64,000 bases of DNA. It comes from Kribbella catacumbae DSM 19601. Its GTDB lineage: Bacteria; Actinomycetota; Actinomycetes; Propionibacteriales; Kribbellaceae. This document shows positions 42,142-52,353 of the stretch, piece after piece. The stretch is taken from contig NZ_AQUZ01000004.1 of assembly GCF_000372465.1 (NCBI RefSeq), positions 63,202 through 127,201 of the forward strand, read 5' to 3'. Both the position numbers and the translations under genes were made by a program. The first letter of the stretch is position 1. Every line of letters begins with the position of its first letter. Under the pieces are notes generated by a model. The model searched no databases. It worked only from the letters and a program-made list of their open reading frames with translations, and was not told the DNA's origin.

Positions 42142-42184
42142 AGACCGCGGCGCATTTTGGATCCGACTCCGTGCGCCGCGGTCT
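42142..42184. terminator. Terminator of the type IV secretion operon
   Basis: AGACCGCGGCGCA (42142-42154) pairs exactly with 42172-42184: a 13-bp stem with a 17-nt loop, beginning two bases after the coupling protein stop codon. Confidence 0.85.
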
Positions 42185-42186
42185 GC

Positions 42187-43842
42187 TTATGCCCGGAGGT
42201 TGACGAGAACCGGGCCGACCCGCGCTCCGTTGGATCGCGCCAGCGAAATCAGGACATGGCCGGTCGGCACGCCCGTGATGATGTCGGACACGGTCCACCG
42301 AGCTCGCTCCACCCGGCGGACGCTATAGCCAGTTGTCTCGCTATGGCTACGCCCGTCCGGCCTCCCGTACTGGTTGTACTGCGTTCCCGACTGCGCACTG
42401 CGACTTATCGTCGTCTCGTTGATGTACTGGTCGCCGAACCACTTCGAGAAGATATCTGCGTCCAGCGGGTCGATGCCGCCGAACACCGCTTTGCACCCGG
42501 TCGAACCGAAGATCGTCGCCCGAACCTCGATCGGGAAGTCCGACATCGTCTGCGATAGGAGGACCAATCCGGCATTGTTCGATCTCAGCTTCTGAACGCC
42601 CCGAGCTACGTAGTCGTCGACGAATCGTCCGGCCTCGTCGATCACGAGAGACTTGAAGATGGAGCGATCGGTCTCCGCCGACGAGGTGATCTGGACGAAC
42701 TGCGACACTACGAGGCGCGCGAGAATCCGCGAGGCGTCCGGGTACTCCGCCTCGGGCAGTGCGACTCGAACCCGCACCGGCCTGTTGAGGTCACGCATCT
42801 GAAAAGTCGGACCTTGGTGATCGAACAGTCGGCGCAGCGCTGGCCGGTCGAGTAGGGCGAACCGCTCTACAAGACTTGCCGCAGGATCGGCGGTACGAAG
42901 CGACTGACTCTTCCGGGTGTCGAGGAGCGCTTTCATGTCCTTCGACCCAGGCCCTTTGAGACGCTCCTTCACTCGGTCTATCGAAGACTGCTCCGCCCGC
43001 AGGAGACCGAGGAGTTCAGGGACCGTCGGCCAGCGCTCGTACGCTGCTTCGAAGGGCGCCAAGCAGGCGTAAAGGGCATTCTTCGAGGCATCGATGAAGT
43101 AGGCCTTGTCGTCGCTCACCTGCGGCGGCAGAAGAGCTGAAGCCAAGCGGTCTGCCGCAACATCTGCCGTTCGGGAACCACCGAAGAGGCTGAAACCGCA
43201 GCTTGGGCTCAACGGGTCGATGGTGACGTCGAACCAGCCGTCGTAGGCGAAGTCCATCGCCTTTGGGTCGACCACGACCATGCTGGCCTTGCCGGTCAAA
43301 GCCGCCAACGACAGGTGCTCGACAATGGGAGTCGCCAATCCGCGAGTCTTGCCCGATCCGGGGGGACCGATCACGAGGAGCGAGGTCCTCAGTACATCCA
43401 GGTCGATCCCGAAGTCACCAGTGATCTCGAAGTCACCTCGATGATCTGGCACGACCTCACCCAGCCGTACCTGGCCAGCCAGCAGGTTGTGCCGTGCGAA
43501 ACGCTGACCTGGCAGGTTTCGCTGTTGTGAGGGATGTACCAAGGCAGCGCTACGGTCACGCTCGATCGTCTGCGCGAGACGCTCAAGTTCCGCAGGCTCT
43601 GCCGCGCGGCCCCGAATCGCGTTGGTCAAGCGTGCACGGTCGACATCGTTGAAATCAGCGCTGGCTGCGAGTTCGTCCAACTGCTCCGCGAGGCGCGGGT
43701 GCGCACCTCGGATCGACTCCCAGGGCGGGACAGCAAGGCCGACCGGTGGGAGCGTTGGTATACCGGCAGGGCCAGAGACCGAATCAGCAATGGCCGCCAG
43801 TTTCTTCCTCAGGGCCTCGAACTGTTCACGGCGTTTGGTCAT
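42187..43842 (-). CDS. Type IV coupling protein-like ATPase (VirD4/TraD family)
   Basis: A protein of 551 aa. Walker A VIGPPGSGKTRGLATP at about residue 155-170, followed by ASMVVVDPKAMDFAYDG, and Walker B SLVIDEAGRFVDDYV near 395, then LVLLSQTMSDFP, all in the TraG/VirD4 pattern. It probably feeds substrate (DNA or protein) into the secretion channel. No N-terminal membrane helices are seen, unlike VirD4, so it may be a soluble variant or use a partner. The ATG overlaps the M48 peptidase stop as ATGA, and it ends the operon. Confidence 0.88.
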   Translation of the reverse strand: MTKRREQFEALRKKLAAIADSVSGPAGIPTLPPVGLAVPPWESIRGAHPRLAEQLDELAASADFNDVDRARLTNAIRGRAAEPAELERLAQTIERDRSAALVHPSQQRNLPGQRFARHNLLAGQVRLGEVVPDHRGDFEITGDFGIDLDVLRTSLLVIGPPGSGKTRGLATPIVEHLSLAALTGKASMVVVDPKAMDFAYDGWFDVTIDPLSPSCGFSLFGGSRTADVAADRLASALLPPQVSDDKAYFIDASKNALYACLAPFEAAYERWPTVPELLGLLRAEQSSIDRVKERLKGPGSKDMKALLDTRKSQSLRTADPAASLVERFALLDRPALRRLFDHQGPTFQMRDLNRPVRVRVALPEAEYPDASRILARLVVSQFVQITSSAETDRSIFKSLVIDEAGRFVDDYVARGVQKLRSNNAGLVLLSQTMSDFPIEVRATIFGSTGCKAVFGGIDPLDADIFSKWFGDQYINETTISRSAQSGTQYNQYGRPDGRSHSETTGYSVRRVERARWTVSDIITGVPTGHVLISLARSNGARVGPVLVNLRA

Positions 43843-44885
43843 GATCCACTGTTCCGCAGATAGCGTTCGAGCGCGGTGATGCGGTCTGCGAGCGACGGAT
43901 GACTCGAGTAGACGGCGCCTCTCCAGCCGGCCGCACGTCTGGCGACATCTTCCCCTTGCGCCTGAAGGTCATAGAGGAAGGCGACGGTGTCCCTGGCGTA
44001 GCCGAGATCCGCTGCCACCTGGTCTGCCATCAACTCGCTCCTCCTGTTGAACCACGCGAGTGGGATCGGCACAAGTAGCGGCATCAGCGTATAGAAGGCC
44101 CAGCCCCAGCCACGGTTGAAGATCAGCGAGGTCAGGGCCAATCCGGCGGCAGAGCACAACAAGAACCCACCGAATAGACAGCCGACGACCGGCCCCATCC
44201 GGAAGATGGCGGCTGCCAGACCGGCCAATGATCGGCCCGGTAACGAGTACCAGAAGGCAACCAGCGCAGCCCACGGGTGCCCGCCCTGATGATGCCCGAG
44301 TTCGTGAGCAAGGACGGCCTGGAGTTGACGCGGAGGCAAGGAGTTGAGCGCCCAACGAGTCACCGCGACCGACTTCCCGGCCATCGCGAACCCGTTGATG
44401 TCGTCCGACTCCTCGATCCAGAGCTTGTAATAGTCCGGATCGACGTGAACCTGGGAGCACACGGCACGCCAGGCGACATTCAATTTCTGCTGCTCGAGCA
44501 TGGTCGGTTGGCGAAGGCGAAAGAAGTACTTGGCAAGGTAGTACTCCGTACGCGGCCACAAGATCAACAGACCCGACAGTATCCAGAGCACCACCGGGAC
44601 GACTGCAGCGAAGCCGTCGAAGAACATCACCGACAACGAAGAGACAATCCCGAGGCTCCAGATCACCCAGGGAACCCCCAGCAGCAACTGGGCTGCCGAC
44701 GGAACGGATATCCGCGGCCTCTGTGGAGTAATGGGAGTCGACGAGACAGGATCATCGAAGGAGAACGACCCAGGAGCAGAGTCCGGCGCATCCGGGGCAC
44801 CGCCTTGGGTCGGCTTGATTGGGGGCTGCCAGTCGTCAGGCGAGAACCGTCCCGGCTTGTCGTCGTTGCCGTTAGAGCCGGTCAT
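43839..44885 (-). CDS. M48-family membrane metallopeptidase
   Basis: A protein of 348 aa. The zinc motif is LQAVLAHELGHHQGGHP (HExxH, about residues 186-202) with the third ligand in SELMADQVAADLGYA. Membrane segments flank it: about 71-100, and 205-265. The N-terminal 60 residues are proline rich and disordered. M48 enzymes (HtpX-like) cut membrane proteins; inside a secretion operon it could process or clear channel components. It is coupled to the downstream ATPase gene. Confidence 0.9.
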   Translation of the reverse strand: MTGSNGNDDKPGRFSPDDWQPPIKPTQGGAPDAPDSAPGSFSFDDPVSSTPITPQRPRISVPSAAQLLLGVPWVIWSLGIVSSLSVMFFDGFAAVVPVVLWILSGLLILWPRTEYYLAKYFFRLRQPTMLEQQKLNVAWRAVCSQVHVDPDYYKLWIEESDDINGFAMAGKSVAVTRWALNSLPPRQLQAVLAHELGHHQGGHPWAALVAFWYSLPGRSLAGLAAAIFRMGPVVGCLFGGFLLCSAAGLALTSLIFNRGWGWAFYTLMPLLVPIPLAWFNRRSELMADQVAADLGYARDTVAFLYDLQAQGEDVARRAAGWRGAVYSSHPSLADRITALERYLRNSGS

Positions 44886-44981
44886 GGGATGCCCTCAATC
44901 CACAGGACGGCTGCACAGTAGAAGATCCCTTCGCTGAGTACATTGCCAGGTTTCATCGTCATTCCAGCGACTTGCCGATCG

Positions 44982-46130
44982 TCAGTACATCGACACGTGC
45001 ACATGGTCATAGTGACCACCAGTCGCATCCGTCGGATTGTAGACGCCACCACCGTTGTACGGCCGCCACTGACCAGTTCTAGCGCTCCAGATCTTCCCGT
45101 ACCAGATCACGTAGCGGACGCCCGTCGTCGCCGCCGTCTGCAAGGTCCAGTTCGCGATTTGGTCACCTCTGGCCTTGACCGGCGCCGATCTCCGCCCGTC
45201 GCCACCGACCATGAGGTCGCAGGCCTTGCCCTTCGGATGGTCACTGGTGGGATTCCAGAGATGTGCGTCCCAGCAGGACATGCTTGGATTCTGCAAGGCT
45301 GCCTTGGCCTTGGCCACCCAGGCCGCAGTCCGAGGTGTCACCAATCCGCCCGTGCCTGTCGGATCCGTAATGGACTGCTCCTCGGGCGGCCAGACTCCGC
45401 CGATCTGTCGACCGCCCACCAGGCCACCGCCACATTGCGCCGCGCCATCGTCCCCCGAAGGCGCCGCCCCGGGCTGAACTGGCACCGCGCCCTTCCTCCC
45501 CGCGTAGGGATTGCCTGCCCTGTTCAGGTCGATACCGGCCTGCTCCGCGATGTCGCGAGCCGTGTCCTCATGACGTGCATAGGCATCCGGAAATGCCGAC
45601 ACCTGAACTGCCTGCGCAGCGACGGTGTAGGGCATCGACTCCCAACCATTGATGTCCACCAGACCGGGCGGACTCGGTGGCAAGTCTCCACCAAAGAAGG
45701 CCTGCGCAGAATAGACGGGATCCATGATGTCTTCCACGGTCCCCCAGTCGGCCCCCGGCCGCTGCTGAAAGAGACCGACCGAGTCGCGGTCACCATAGGT
45801 GAGATTCTGCAACTGCGACTCTTGCAGGGCTGTCATCAGGGCGACCAGAGTTGCCTGCCCCGGGAGCCCACGGGAAATAGCTACGCCGTCGATGATCTTC
45901 GCGTACGCGATCTGCGTGATGCGCAACTGCCCGTTTGGCACCGGATCACGGGCTCCGCCGACGACGCCTGGTGGACAGGCCGCGTTGACCTGATCGCCCC
46001 TCGCTCCGAACGGCGCAAGCATCATTACAACCGTCACCAGCAACAGGCCTCCGGCCGCCGCCACTTTTGTCACGACTCCCTTGGCCGCGCCGAGACCCGC
46101 TGCGCCGGCCAGATCCCTGGTGCTATACAC
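44982..46130 (-). CDS. Peptidoglycan hydrolase of the secretion operon (TcpG-like role)
   Basis: A protein of 382 aa. A single membrane segment at about 23-42 (VAAAGGLLLVTVVMMLAP) leaves the rest outside. Residues about 85-160 look like a lysozyme-type transglycosylase (LMTALQESQLQNL, DSVGLFQQRPGADWG). The end is the ARPP-2-like domain (TSDHPKGKACDLMVGG, then WTLQTAATTGVRYVIWYGK, ending HYDHVHVSM), frequent in actinobacterial cell wall enzymes. It would open the wall for the channel. The GTG at 46130 has GGAG six bases upstream. Confidence 0.87.
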   Translation of the reverse strand: MYSTRDLAGAAGLGAAKGVVTKVAAAGGLLLVTVVMMLAPFGARGDQVNAACPPGVVGGARDPVPNGQLRITQIAYAKIIDGVAISRGLPGQATLVALMTALQESQLQNLTYGDRDSVGLFQQRPGADWGTVEDIMDPVYSAQAFFGGDLPPSPPGLVDINGWESMPYTVAAQAVQVSAFPDAYARHEDTARDIAEQAGIDLNRAGNPYAGRKGAVPVQPGAAPSGDDGAAQCGGGLVGGRQIGGVWPPEEQSITDPTGTGGLVTPRTAAWVAKAKAALQNPSMSCWDAHLWNPTSDHPKGKACDLMVGGDGRRSAPVKARGDQIANWTLQTAATTGVRYVIWYGKIWSARTGQWRPYNGGGVYNPTDATGGHYDHVHVSMY

Positions 46131-46145
46131 GGTCGCTCCGGGGCC

Positions 46146-46958
46146 TCATGGTCCAGTGCCACCGTTCACCGCGCTGACCAGCCAGCGGTCACCTTCGGGG
46201 ATGACAGTGAGAAGCAGTGGGATCTCGAACCGCGAGGCGCTCTTACCGGTGGTCGCAACCGTGACCGTCACTAGCCTGGTGATGCGAGTCGGCGTGTCCA
46301 CCGGTGCCGTATCCGGGCGCGGGTCGGCAACTGTCACCGACACCACCTTCGATGTCCCAGCGGAGGTTCTGAGCGCGTCATACGTGGCATCGCCCGCGCT
46401 GGAGAAACTCGACGCCAGTTCGGAGGTTGTGAACTCAGCCGCACGTCCCACAAGTTGCTCGTAGGTCTCACTGGTTGGCGTGCGTGTGTAGAACAGGTTG
46501 GCCCAGTTCCTTGCGGTTCCATCCGCTGACGCGGTCTGCGCTGCCCCTGGTCGCTCCGTCTGGATCGGCGGCGTGGTCAAGGACTGAGTCGCCCCCGGCG
46601 TCTCGCCGGGCTGTGGACCATTGGACGCCTGTGGCGCTTCCGTTCCTTGACCTCGAGGAGTCAGCACACCTACTGGTCCTTGGTCCTCCGAGCCACGGTT
46701 CAACAGGCGAGGCATGCCGCCACCGATCCCAAGCACCAGGGCGGCCAGCAGGACGATGACGACGATGACCCCAATTGGACTCGCCGGTTCGCTCGTGCGC
46801 CGATCCCGCAGCGTCGCGCGTTGCCGAGCAAGATCGTCACGCCGGCGTGCTCGCCGTGAGCGATGCTCATCCTCGTCTGGAGCACTTCCGGTGGCCCAAA
46901 GACCGTCCCCAGTCTGGTCCCCGCGATTCGCCTCCCTACGCCCTGGTCGTGAACCCAC
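46146..46958 (-). CDS. VirB8-like conjugal transfer membrane protein
   Basis: A protein of 270 aa. A basic N-terminus precedes one membrane segment at about 62-82 (IGVIVVIVLLAALVLGIGGG). A Pro/Thr/Gln-rich linker follows, and a C-terminal NTF2-like domain (WANLFYTRTPTSETYEQLVG, then LVTVTVATTGKSASRFEIPL and GDRWLVSAVNG) similar in outline to TcpC/VirB8. The GTG start has no good ribosome site, but it follows the VirB6-like stop by six bases. I call the family from layout and topology, not a confident domain match. Confidence 0.7.
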   Translation of the reverse strand: MGSRPGRREANRGDQTGDGLWATGSAPDEDEHRSRRARRRDDLARQRATLRDRRTSEPASPIGVIVVIVLLAALVLGIGGGMPRLLNRGSEDQGPVGVLTPRGQGTEAPQASNGPQPGETPGATQSLTTPPIQTERPGAAQTASADGTARNWANLFYTRTPTSETYEQLVGRAAEFTTSELASSFSSAGDATYDALRTSAGTSKVVSVTVADPRPDTAPVDTPTRITRLVTVTVATTGKSASRFEIPLLLTVIPEGDRWLVSAVNGGTGP

Positions 46959-46964
46959 GCGGGA

Positions 46965-48947
46965 TCACCGTCCGCCCGCGGAGCGATGGCTGGTCGGCCC
47001 ACTACTCCGAGCAGCTGAGTACTCCCTGTACCGTCGCTGAGAGGCTGTGACCTTACGAATCTCCCTCGTCGCCTTCGGCGGACCCTCTCGGAGGCTCGCC
47101 GACTGGACGAGGCTCCTGGGCTCGTACCGTCCCTGACGCAACTGCGCCGCGGTCACCGAGGCTTTCGCGTGCCGACCCGAACTACGTTCGGTCGAGTTCT
47201 TCTTAGAGCCGACGGTCGGCTTGGCGACCTCGATGGTGCCGCCTTGATAGATGTCTCTCGACACTCGCTTTGTCGACGGCTTGTTGCCACCCAGCGCGGG
47301 GATCCCGCCGGGGCGGCTAGTCGCATCCCGCCGATCGCCGGGCTTCTTGGCGCCGGATCCTCCGACGCCAGGTCTCGATGGGTCACCGGGCCTGCCGACG
47401 ATGCGTTCGGGAGATGTGTCGGCCTGTCCCTCCGACTGTTGCCCTCGGCCCGACCCGGGAGCGGGCATCTTTCGATAGACCCTGCTGGTGTCTGTGCGGC
47501 CGTCCGACTCCTGCCCTCCGCCGCGTTGAGTCGTCGGCCGGCCCCTCTCGCCTTCTGCAGTGGCAGGCGATGATCCGCGACTCCGGATGGCCGTTATCAC
47601 CCGGCGGACCGCCTGCACCGCCCCACGCCGGGCGAAGGATCCCATCATCATGCTGCCTACGCCCGGCCGCATCATCGTCGTCATCGATTCGAGCAACCTA
47701 CGCAGCCGGAACGCTGCGATCAGAACCACGAGTGCGAGCCCAGTGACAGGCAGCCAGCCAAGGCTCTGACTCAGCCCGAAGACCGCTGTGAGCAACGACA
47801 GGGCAACGCCGAAAACGAGCATGGCAGCCACTGATTGCAGAACCAAGCCGAGTAACGCTTCGAGCCAGTTCATACCCCACTGGCGAGATCTACCGGGAAT
47901 GATGAACAGGCACGCGAAGACGACCCCGACGACCAGCATTACCAAGCAACCGACGAACGCCATCAACGCCGTCGCGGCAAGTCCGATGTTGAGGAACGCA
48001 AACAAGGTCGCGGCAACAGCAGCTATCAGCAGTACACCGATCCGGCCGAATGGATTCTCACCCTTCGCCCATTTGACCGTCGGGGTATCGCCGCCACCCT
48101 CGGCCTTGGCGACGTTGTTCTTGATGTAGTCCATGCGCTGGCTCTTATCGATGCCGACATCGAGCATGCCCTTGCCGTAGCGTGCGCAGGCCTCCATCGA
48201 GCCAAACTCCGCGATGCACCATGGCGTCACGGCAAAGCCACGCCAGGCAGCGTCCCCCGACTTCCTCAGCATCGTGTCCCGCGGCGTGCCCGGGAACGCT
48301 GGCTCTGGTGTCTCAAAGGGCGTTTTCATCGTCCCACCGACTACCTGCCCAGACGCTCCCATGACAGTTTGAGCGCCCACCTGGCGCGCACCGTCGACGC
48401 CTTTGAGCCAGGTCGCCGGACCGAGCGCCAGGCTGACCGCCAGCAGTCCCGCTGCGAAAACCCAGACGAGTTGACCGAGAGCCGTACCACTCGTCCTGCG
48501 CTGCACGTAGGCCGCGATCGCACCCAATGCGAGCGCCGAGGGCAGCAGCCAACCGGTGAGTTGGGTGCTGACATCGCCTATGGCGTGTGATGTCGCGTCC
48601 ATCAAGGCCCGGATGTCCGTGAACGAGAACAACCACCAGCCGATCGCAATCGCCGCACGAGTTGCGGCGACGATGTAGAGCATCAGCAGCTCGGCGAAGG
48701 AGTTGAACACCGGCCGGAACGGATCGCTGAAGCTGCCCTCGTACTCGAGGCTGTAGGCCATCGGGTTGTACTGCTCGAACAAGGTGCGAGTGTCGCCATG
48801 GGTCAGGTCCGGCACCGGCAGGAGGTCGCCGAATCCAGTCGGCGTGGTCTGCTGCTGAGGATCGGCCGCCAGCGCGAACTGGGCGGTGATGATCAAGGAG
48901 AGCGACAGGACGGTCAGCGCCGTTCTGATCCGGAGCGACCACTTCAT
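46965..48947 (-). CDS. VirB6/TrbL-like polytopic channel protein (TcpH-like)
   Basis: A protein of 660 aa. It starts with a signal-like helix (MKWSLRIRTALTVLSLSLI). Six to eight membrane helices lie at about residues 90-400 (for example LLMLYIVAATRAAIAIGWWL, FAAGLLAVSLALG, IGVLLIAAVAATLFAFLNI, FVGCLVMLVVGVVFACLFII). The last 200 residues are charged and low complexity, rich in G, S, R and Q. The ATG overlaps the VirB4 stop as ATGA when the VirB4 frameshift is corrected; as sequenced, it is in frame with VirB4 and could be read as one long fusion. Confidence 0.85.
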   Translation of the reverse strand: MKWSLRIRTALTVLSLSLIITAQFALAADPQQQTTPTGFGDLLPVPDLTHGDTRTLFEQYNPMAYSLEYEGSFSDPFRPVFNSFAELLMLYIVAATRAAIAIGWWLFSFTDIRALMDATSHAIGDVSTQLTGWLLPSALALGAIAAYVQRRTSGTALGQLVWVFAAGLLAVSLALGPATWLKGVDGARQVGAQTVMGASGQVVGGTMKTPFETPEPAFPGTPRDTMLRKSGDAAWRGFAVTPWCIAEFGSMEACARYGKGMLDVGIDKSQRMDYIKNNVAKAEGGGDTPTVKWAKGENPFGRIGVLLIAAVAATLFAFLNIGLAATALMAFVGCLVMLVVGVVFACLFIIPGRSRQWGMNWLEALLGLVLQSVAAMLVFGVALSLLTAVFGLSQSLGWLPVTGLALVVLIAAFRLRRLLESMTTMMRPGVGSMMMGSFARRGAVQAVRRVITAIRSRGSSPATAEGERGRPTTQRGGGQESDGRTDTSRVYRKMPAPGSGRGQQSEGQADTSPERIVGRPGDPSRPGVGGSGAKKPGDRRDATSRPGGIPALGGNKPSTKRVSRDIYQGGTIEVAKPTVGSKKNSTERSSGRHAKASVTAAQLRQGRYEPRSLVQSASLREGPPKATREIRKVTASQRRYREYSAARSSGPTSHRSAGGR

Positions 48948-51794
48948 GCGACATGCTCCTTTTTGCCTGAGCCGTTTTGTTGGGGTTGGTCGCTGGGCGA
49001 CGTTGAGGGCTCGGCGGGGTACATGGCTTCGTTGTAGGCGGCTTCGTCGGCTTCTTGGTCGTAGACCTCGTTGGGGCCGATGGGGGCTTCGTAGCGGGGT
49101 GGGTGGTGGCGGTCTTGGCCGTTGGGGGTGGCGGGTGAGGTGTTCGACTAGGGGGACTGAGGGGAGCGGGGCGTCCTGGACGGGGTCCTGGGTGTGGGCT
49201 TCGGCCTGGGTGTGGGCTTCGGCTTGGGCTAGGGCGGCGGCGGCTGGTTGTAGGGCGTCGGCGCGGTCTTCGTCGTCTTCGGCGAAGGGGTCCGGGTCCT
49301 CGTAGGGCGGGAGGATCGGTTGGGTTGGTTCCAGGTCGTGTTCGGACTCTGGGGTGGTGCGGAGTAGTTCGGCTACTCGTTGGCTTGGGATGTCGATCTG
49401 GACCGTGGCTACCTCGTCCCAGCGGTCGCGCATGATGCAGTGGCCGTGGCGGATGCTCTTGCCGTTGGCGGCGGTGTTGATACCGCGGACGAGGGTTTGG
49501 TACGGCGCTGTCTGGGGGCGGCCCAGGAGTTCGAGCAGGGAGTCGACCTGTTCGCGGGAGCGGAGGCTGAACGCGAAGAGGGTGGTGATCTGCTCCACCA
49601 GACCCGGGAGCTTCAGGATCGAAGCAGGGTCTTGGGTGTCCAGGACCAGGGAGGCGCCGAGGGCACGGCCGACCCGGGCGATGTAGTCGAGGAACGAGGC
49701 GCCGTCCGGCGTCTTGGTGAGCAGGTGGACCTCGGGCACGATGACGACCTTGGAGCGGCCGCGGAACTCGCGCCGGCCGGTGGTACGGACCATCCAGGCG
49801 AGGCAGCCGCGGAGGCAGGCCATGCCGACGCGTTCGATCGGAGACCACGATTCCGGCGCGGACTCCGGTGACGGCAGCGTCAGGCCGGGCATCTGGACGA
49901 CCCACAGTCCGGGGTTGGTCGTCAGCGACGACAGACCCGACGGTGGACCGGCCACGACCGAACCAAGACCCGTCTCGACCAGGTCGCGCAAAGCGAACCC
50001 GACTGTCCGGGTCGTCTCGGACTCAGCCGCGCAAAGCCGCTGGATGACTCCCCATGACGACGGATCGGGCGACTGGATCTCAGCACGGGTCGCCGCCATC
50101 ACAGGAGCTTCCGCAGCACCCCGCAGATGCGGCGGGAGCAGCAACATCAGCTGCGAAGGCGCCTGCAGCAACGCGTCATCCACAGGCAACACGCGCAGCA
50201 GGTCGGCAGCACCCGAGAACTGTGCCGTGATCTCGATGACAGCAGTCGGTACGCCGTACTCCGCGGCTACCGCCGATACGCCGGCCGCGTCACCCTTGAG
50301 ATCGAGCAGCGGGACCCAAGCGCCGGCGAAGGCGGAGTCGAGGCCACCCAGCATGGCGGCGGTCGTCTTGCCTCGACCCGATCGGCCGAGGAACAACGTC
50401 GTCGTCGCGTCACCCAAGGCGGATCCGGCAGCGGCGTCGAAGCGCACCAGTCCTGGTGTCGAGCCGGTCAGATACCCGATGGAAGGACCGGTCGCGTCAC
50501 CGATCGACGCGCCGCCCCAGAACCACGATCCGAAGAACGCGGTCGACTCCCGCACGTGCCCGAGGTCGGGCACCCGGAGCTGGTCGCCTGGCAGCGATTC
50601 CAGCCAGAGGTCCCGCTGCTCGTCAGCGCCCGCCGCCACGGTGATGCCGCGGTCGGCGTAGTGCGCGATGACGGCGTCGACGTACGCCTCCAGGTCTTCG
50701 CGGGTGTCCGCGCTGACCAGCAGGCGTGGGTGGTCCTCGACCAGGGTGAGGCCGCTGCGGTTGATGTCCCGCTTGACCTCGCGCATGATCCGCTCGGTCT
50801 CGACGATCTCGTCGGCGGTCTCCTCGGCGGTGCCCTTGGCAGCGGAGCGGCGTTGTTCCTTGGCGCTCTTGCGGGTCTCGTCGACGAGGTGACGCGCGGT
50901 CTTCTTGGTCAGTACGCGGAATCGGACCGAGGCCTCGACGGTGACGTCGATCTCGTCGCCGTCGTCGTCGATCGCCTTGATCTCGGACAGCGTCCGCAGC
51001 CACTCCCCCGCGCCCGGGGTCTCGAGCTCTTCGGGGAAGTCCGTCATCGCCAGCACGGTCGTGTACGCCGCGATCTGGCCGCGGGTGTCGTAAATGCGCA
51101 GGTGGTCGGTGTACGGAACGACTCGACCGGCCGTGAGGCGGGCCAGCGAGGCGCCGGTGATCAGGCCGCGGCGGGGAGCCGCGACGGCGCCGCGGTGCAT
51201 CTCACGGCTGACCAGCCAGGAGATCACCTCGGCGGGAGCGGTGTGCGCCCGCCAGACGGTCGAGCCGAGCTGGCGGGCGAGCTTGCGGACGCGTTCGTCC
51301 AGGTGCGCGAGCTCGCGGGCGCTGACCCGCCACGACGTCGTACCGAGGGCGTCGCTGATCGAGCCGCGGACCTGCGCCGTCGCCCGGGGGTCCCGGTCGC
51401 TGAGGTGGACGCCGAGTGCGACGTAGCGCTCCGGCATCCGCATCTCGTCGATCCGGTCCGCGCGGGTCTGCGCCCAGCCCTCGTGGTCGCCGAGCCGGTA
51501 GTGGCCCGTCACGCTGTCGATGTAGTCCTGGCCGGTCGAGCGGCCCCAGACCACCTTCAGGTGGCTGAGCCGGTCGCCGAGGATGGTGGCGGCCGCGCTG
51601 ACGGCCGCGTCGAGCGCGGCGTCCTGCTCGGCCTCGGTGGCCAGGTCGGTGTTCGCCACCGAGATCAGGAACCACGCCTCGGCGCTGCGTTCGGTCACCA
51701 GCAGACCGTCGGCGATGGCGACCAGACGAGGCGGCGGCAGGCCGCGTTCGCGGCCGACACCGACCAGGTTCAGGAGCTTGTCAGCGATCTTCAT
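48944..51794 (-). CDS. VirB4-like secretion ATPase (TcpF-like), frameshifted near its C-terminus
   Basis: About 949 aa after correction. Walker A FLGRSGRGKTTAAMLG at about residues 465-480 and Walker B VVIVPEVHLLTK near 680, with LVLDTQDPASILKLPGL as the late VirB4 motif. The N-terminal half is the VirB4 head domain. It would power pilus or channel assembly. A G5 run at 49124-49128 marks the likely shift: one base less gives an acidic, natural C-terminus ending GSGKKEHVA with TGA at 48944-48946, overlapping the next ATG. As written the frame instead runs through a Pro/Arg-rich stretch into VirB6. An 18-nt duplication (49190-49225) encodes AEAHTQ twice. Confidence 0.87.
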
Positions 51795-52353
51795 CAGTGC
51801 CTCTTCCCGACGACGTCCTGCGACTGACCCTTTGCACGTGGTCCGCCCCCAGCAGGCGGGCCCGTTGGTTCACGGTGATGTCCGCGCCGGCGCGGACCTG
51901 CGGGTCAAGCTCCACCACGTCCTCGCGTTCCCATTCCGGGGTCACCCTGGCCTTCGCCAGGTTGGCCACCTTCTGGGTTGCGACGCGCTCACGCCATGGC
52001 AGGTACTCCGTCTTGTCGGCGGCCCGGGCGCCAAGTCCGATGATCGGGCGATGGGCGCGCAACGCATAGCGGACGGCGAGCGCCCACTCGGTCACGCGGC
52101 GGCGGCGTTCATGGTGCTTGCCTGCCCGCCAGCCGAACGCGGTGATCACGAACGGCGGTACGACGTACAGGCTGACGGTGGCCTTCTGCGGCACCCCGAT
52201 GAACGGGACGAGCAAAGCGATCCAGACCAGGATGATCACCGCACCGAAGATGATCATCCGCCGTCGGGCGCCTTCGCCGAGGTCGATGCCGAGCAGGTCG
52301 TACTGCCGGGTCTCGATCTCGAAATGGTGGGTCAGGGTGCGGCCGACACGCAT
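51781..52353 (-). CDS. TcpE-like membrane protein
   Basis: A protein of 190 aa. Two adjacent hydrophobic stretches (MIIFGAVIILVWIALLVPFI and ATVSLYVVPPFVITAFGW) near the N-terminus, with HHFEIETRQYDLLGIDLGEG before them, give the TcpE/PrgI outline. The rest is cytoplasmic and charged. In the Clostridium pCW3 system TcpE sits between TcpD and the VirB4 ATPase TcpF, exactly as here. GGAGGT lies five bases before the ATG; the end overlaps the VirB4 start by 14 bases. Confidence 0.78.
   Translation of the reverse strand: MRVGRTLTHHFEIETRQYDLLGIDLGEGARRRMIIFGAVIILVWIALLVPFIGVPQKATVSLYVVPPFVITAFGWRAGKHHERRRRVTEWALAVRYALRAHRPIIGLGARAADKTEYLPWRERVATQKVANLAKARVTPEWEREDVVELDPQVRAGADITVNQRARLLGADHVQRVSRRTSSGRGTDEDR

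Noticed and set aside
46965..51794. A single 1609-residue reading frame
   Set aside because: The middle (about residues 890-950) is Pro/Arg-rich as expected for out-of-frame high-GC DNA, and another frame gives a natural VirB4 end overlapping the VirB6 start. I split it into two genes with a frameshift.
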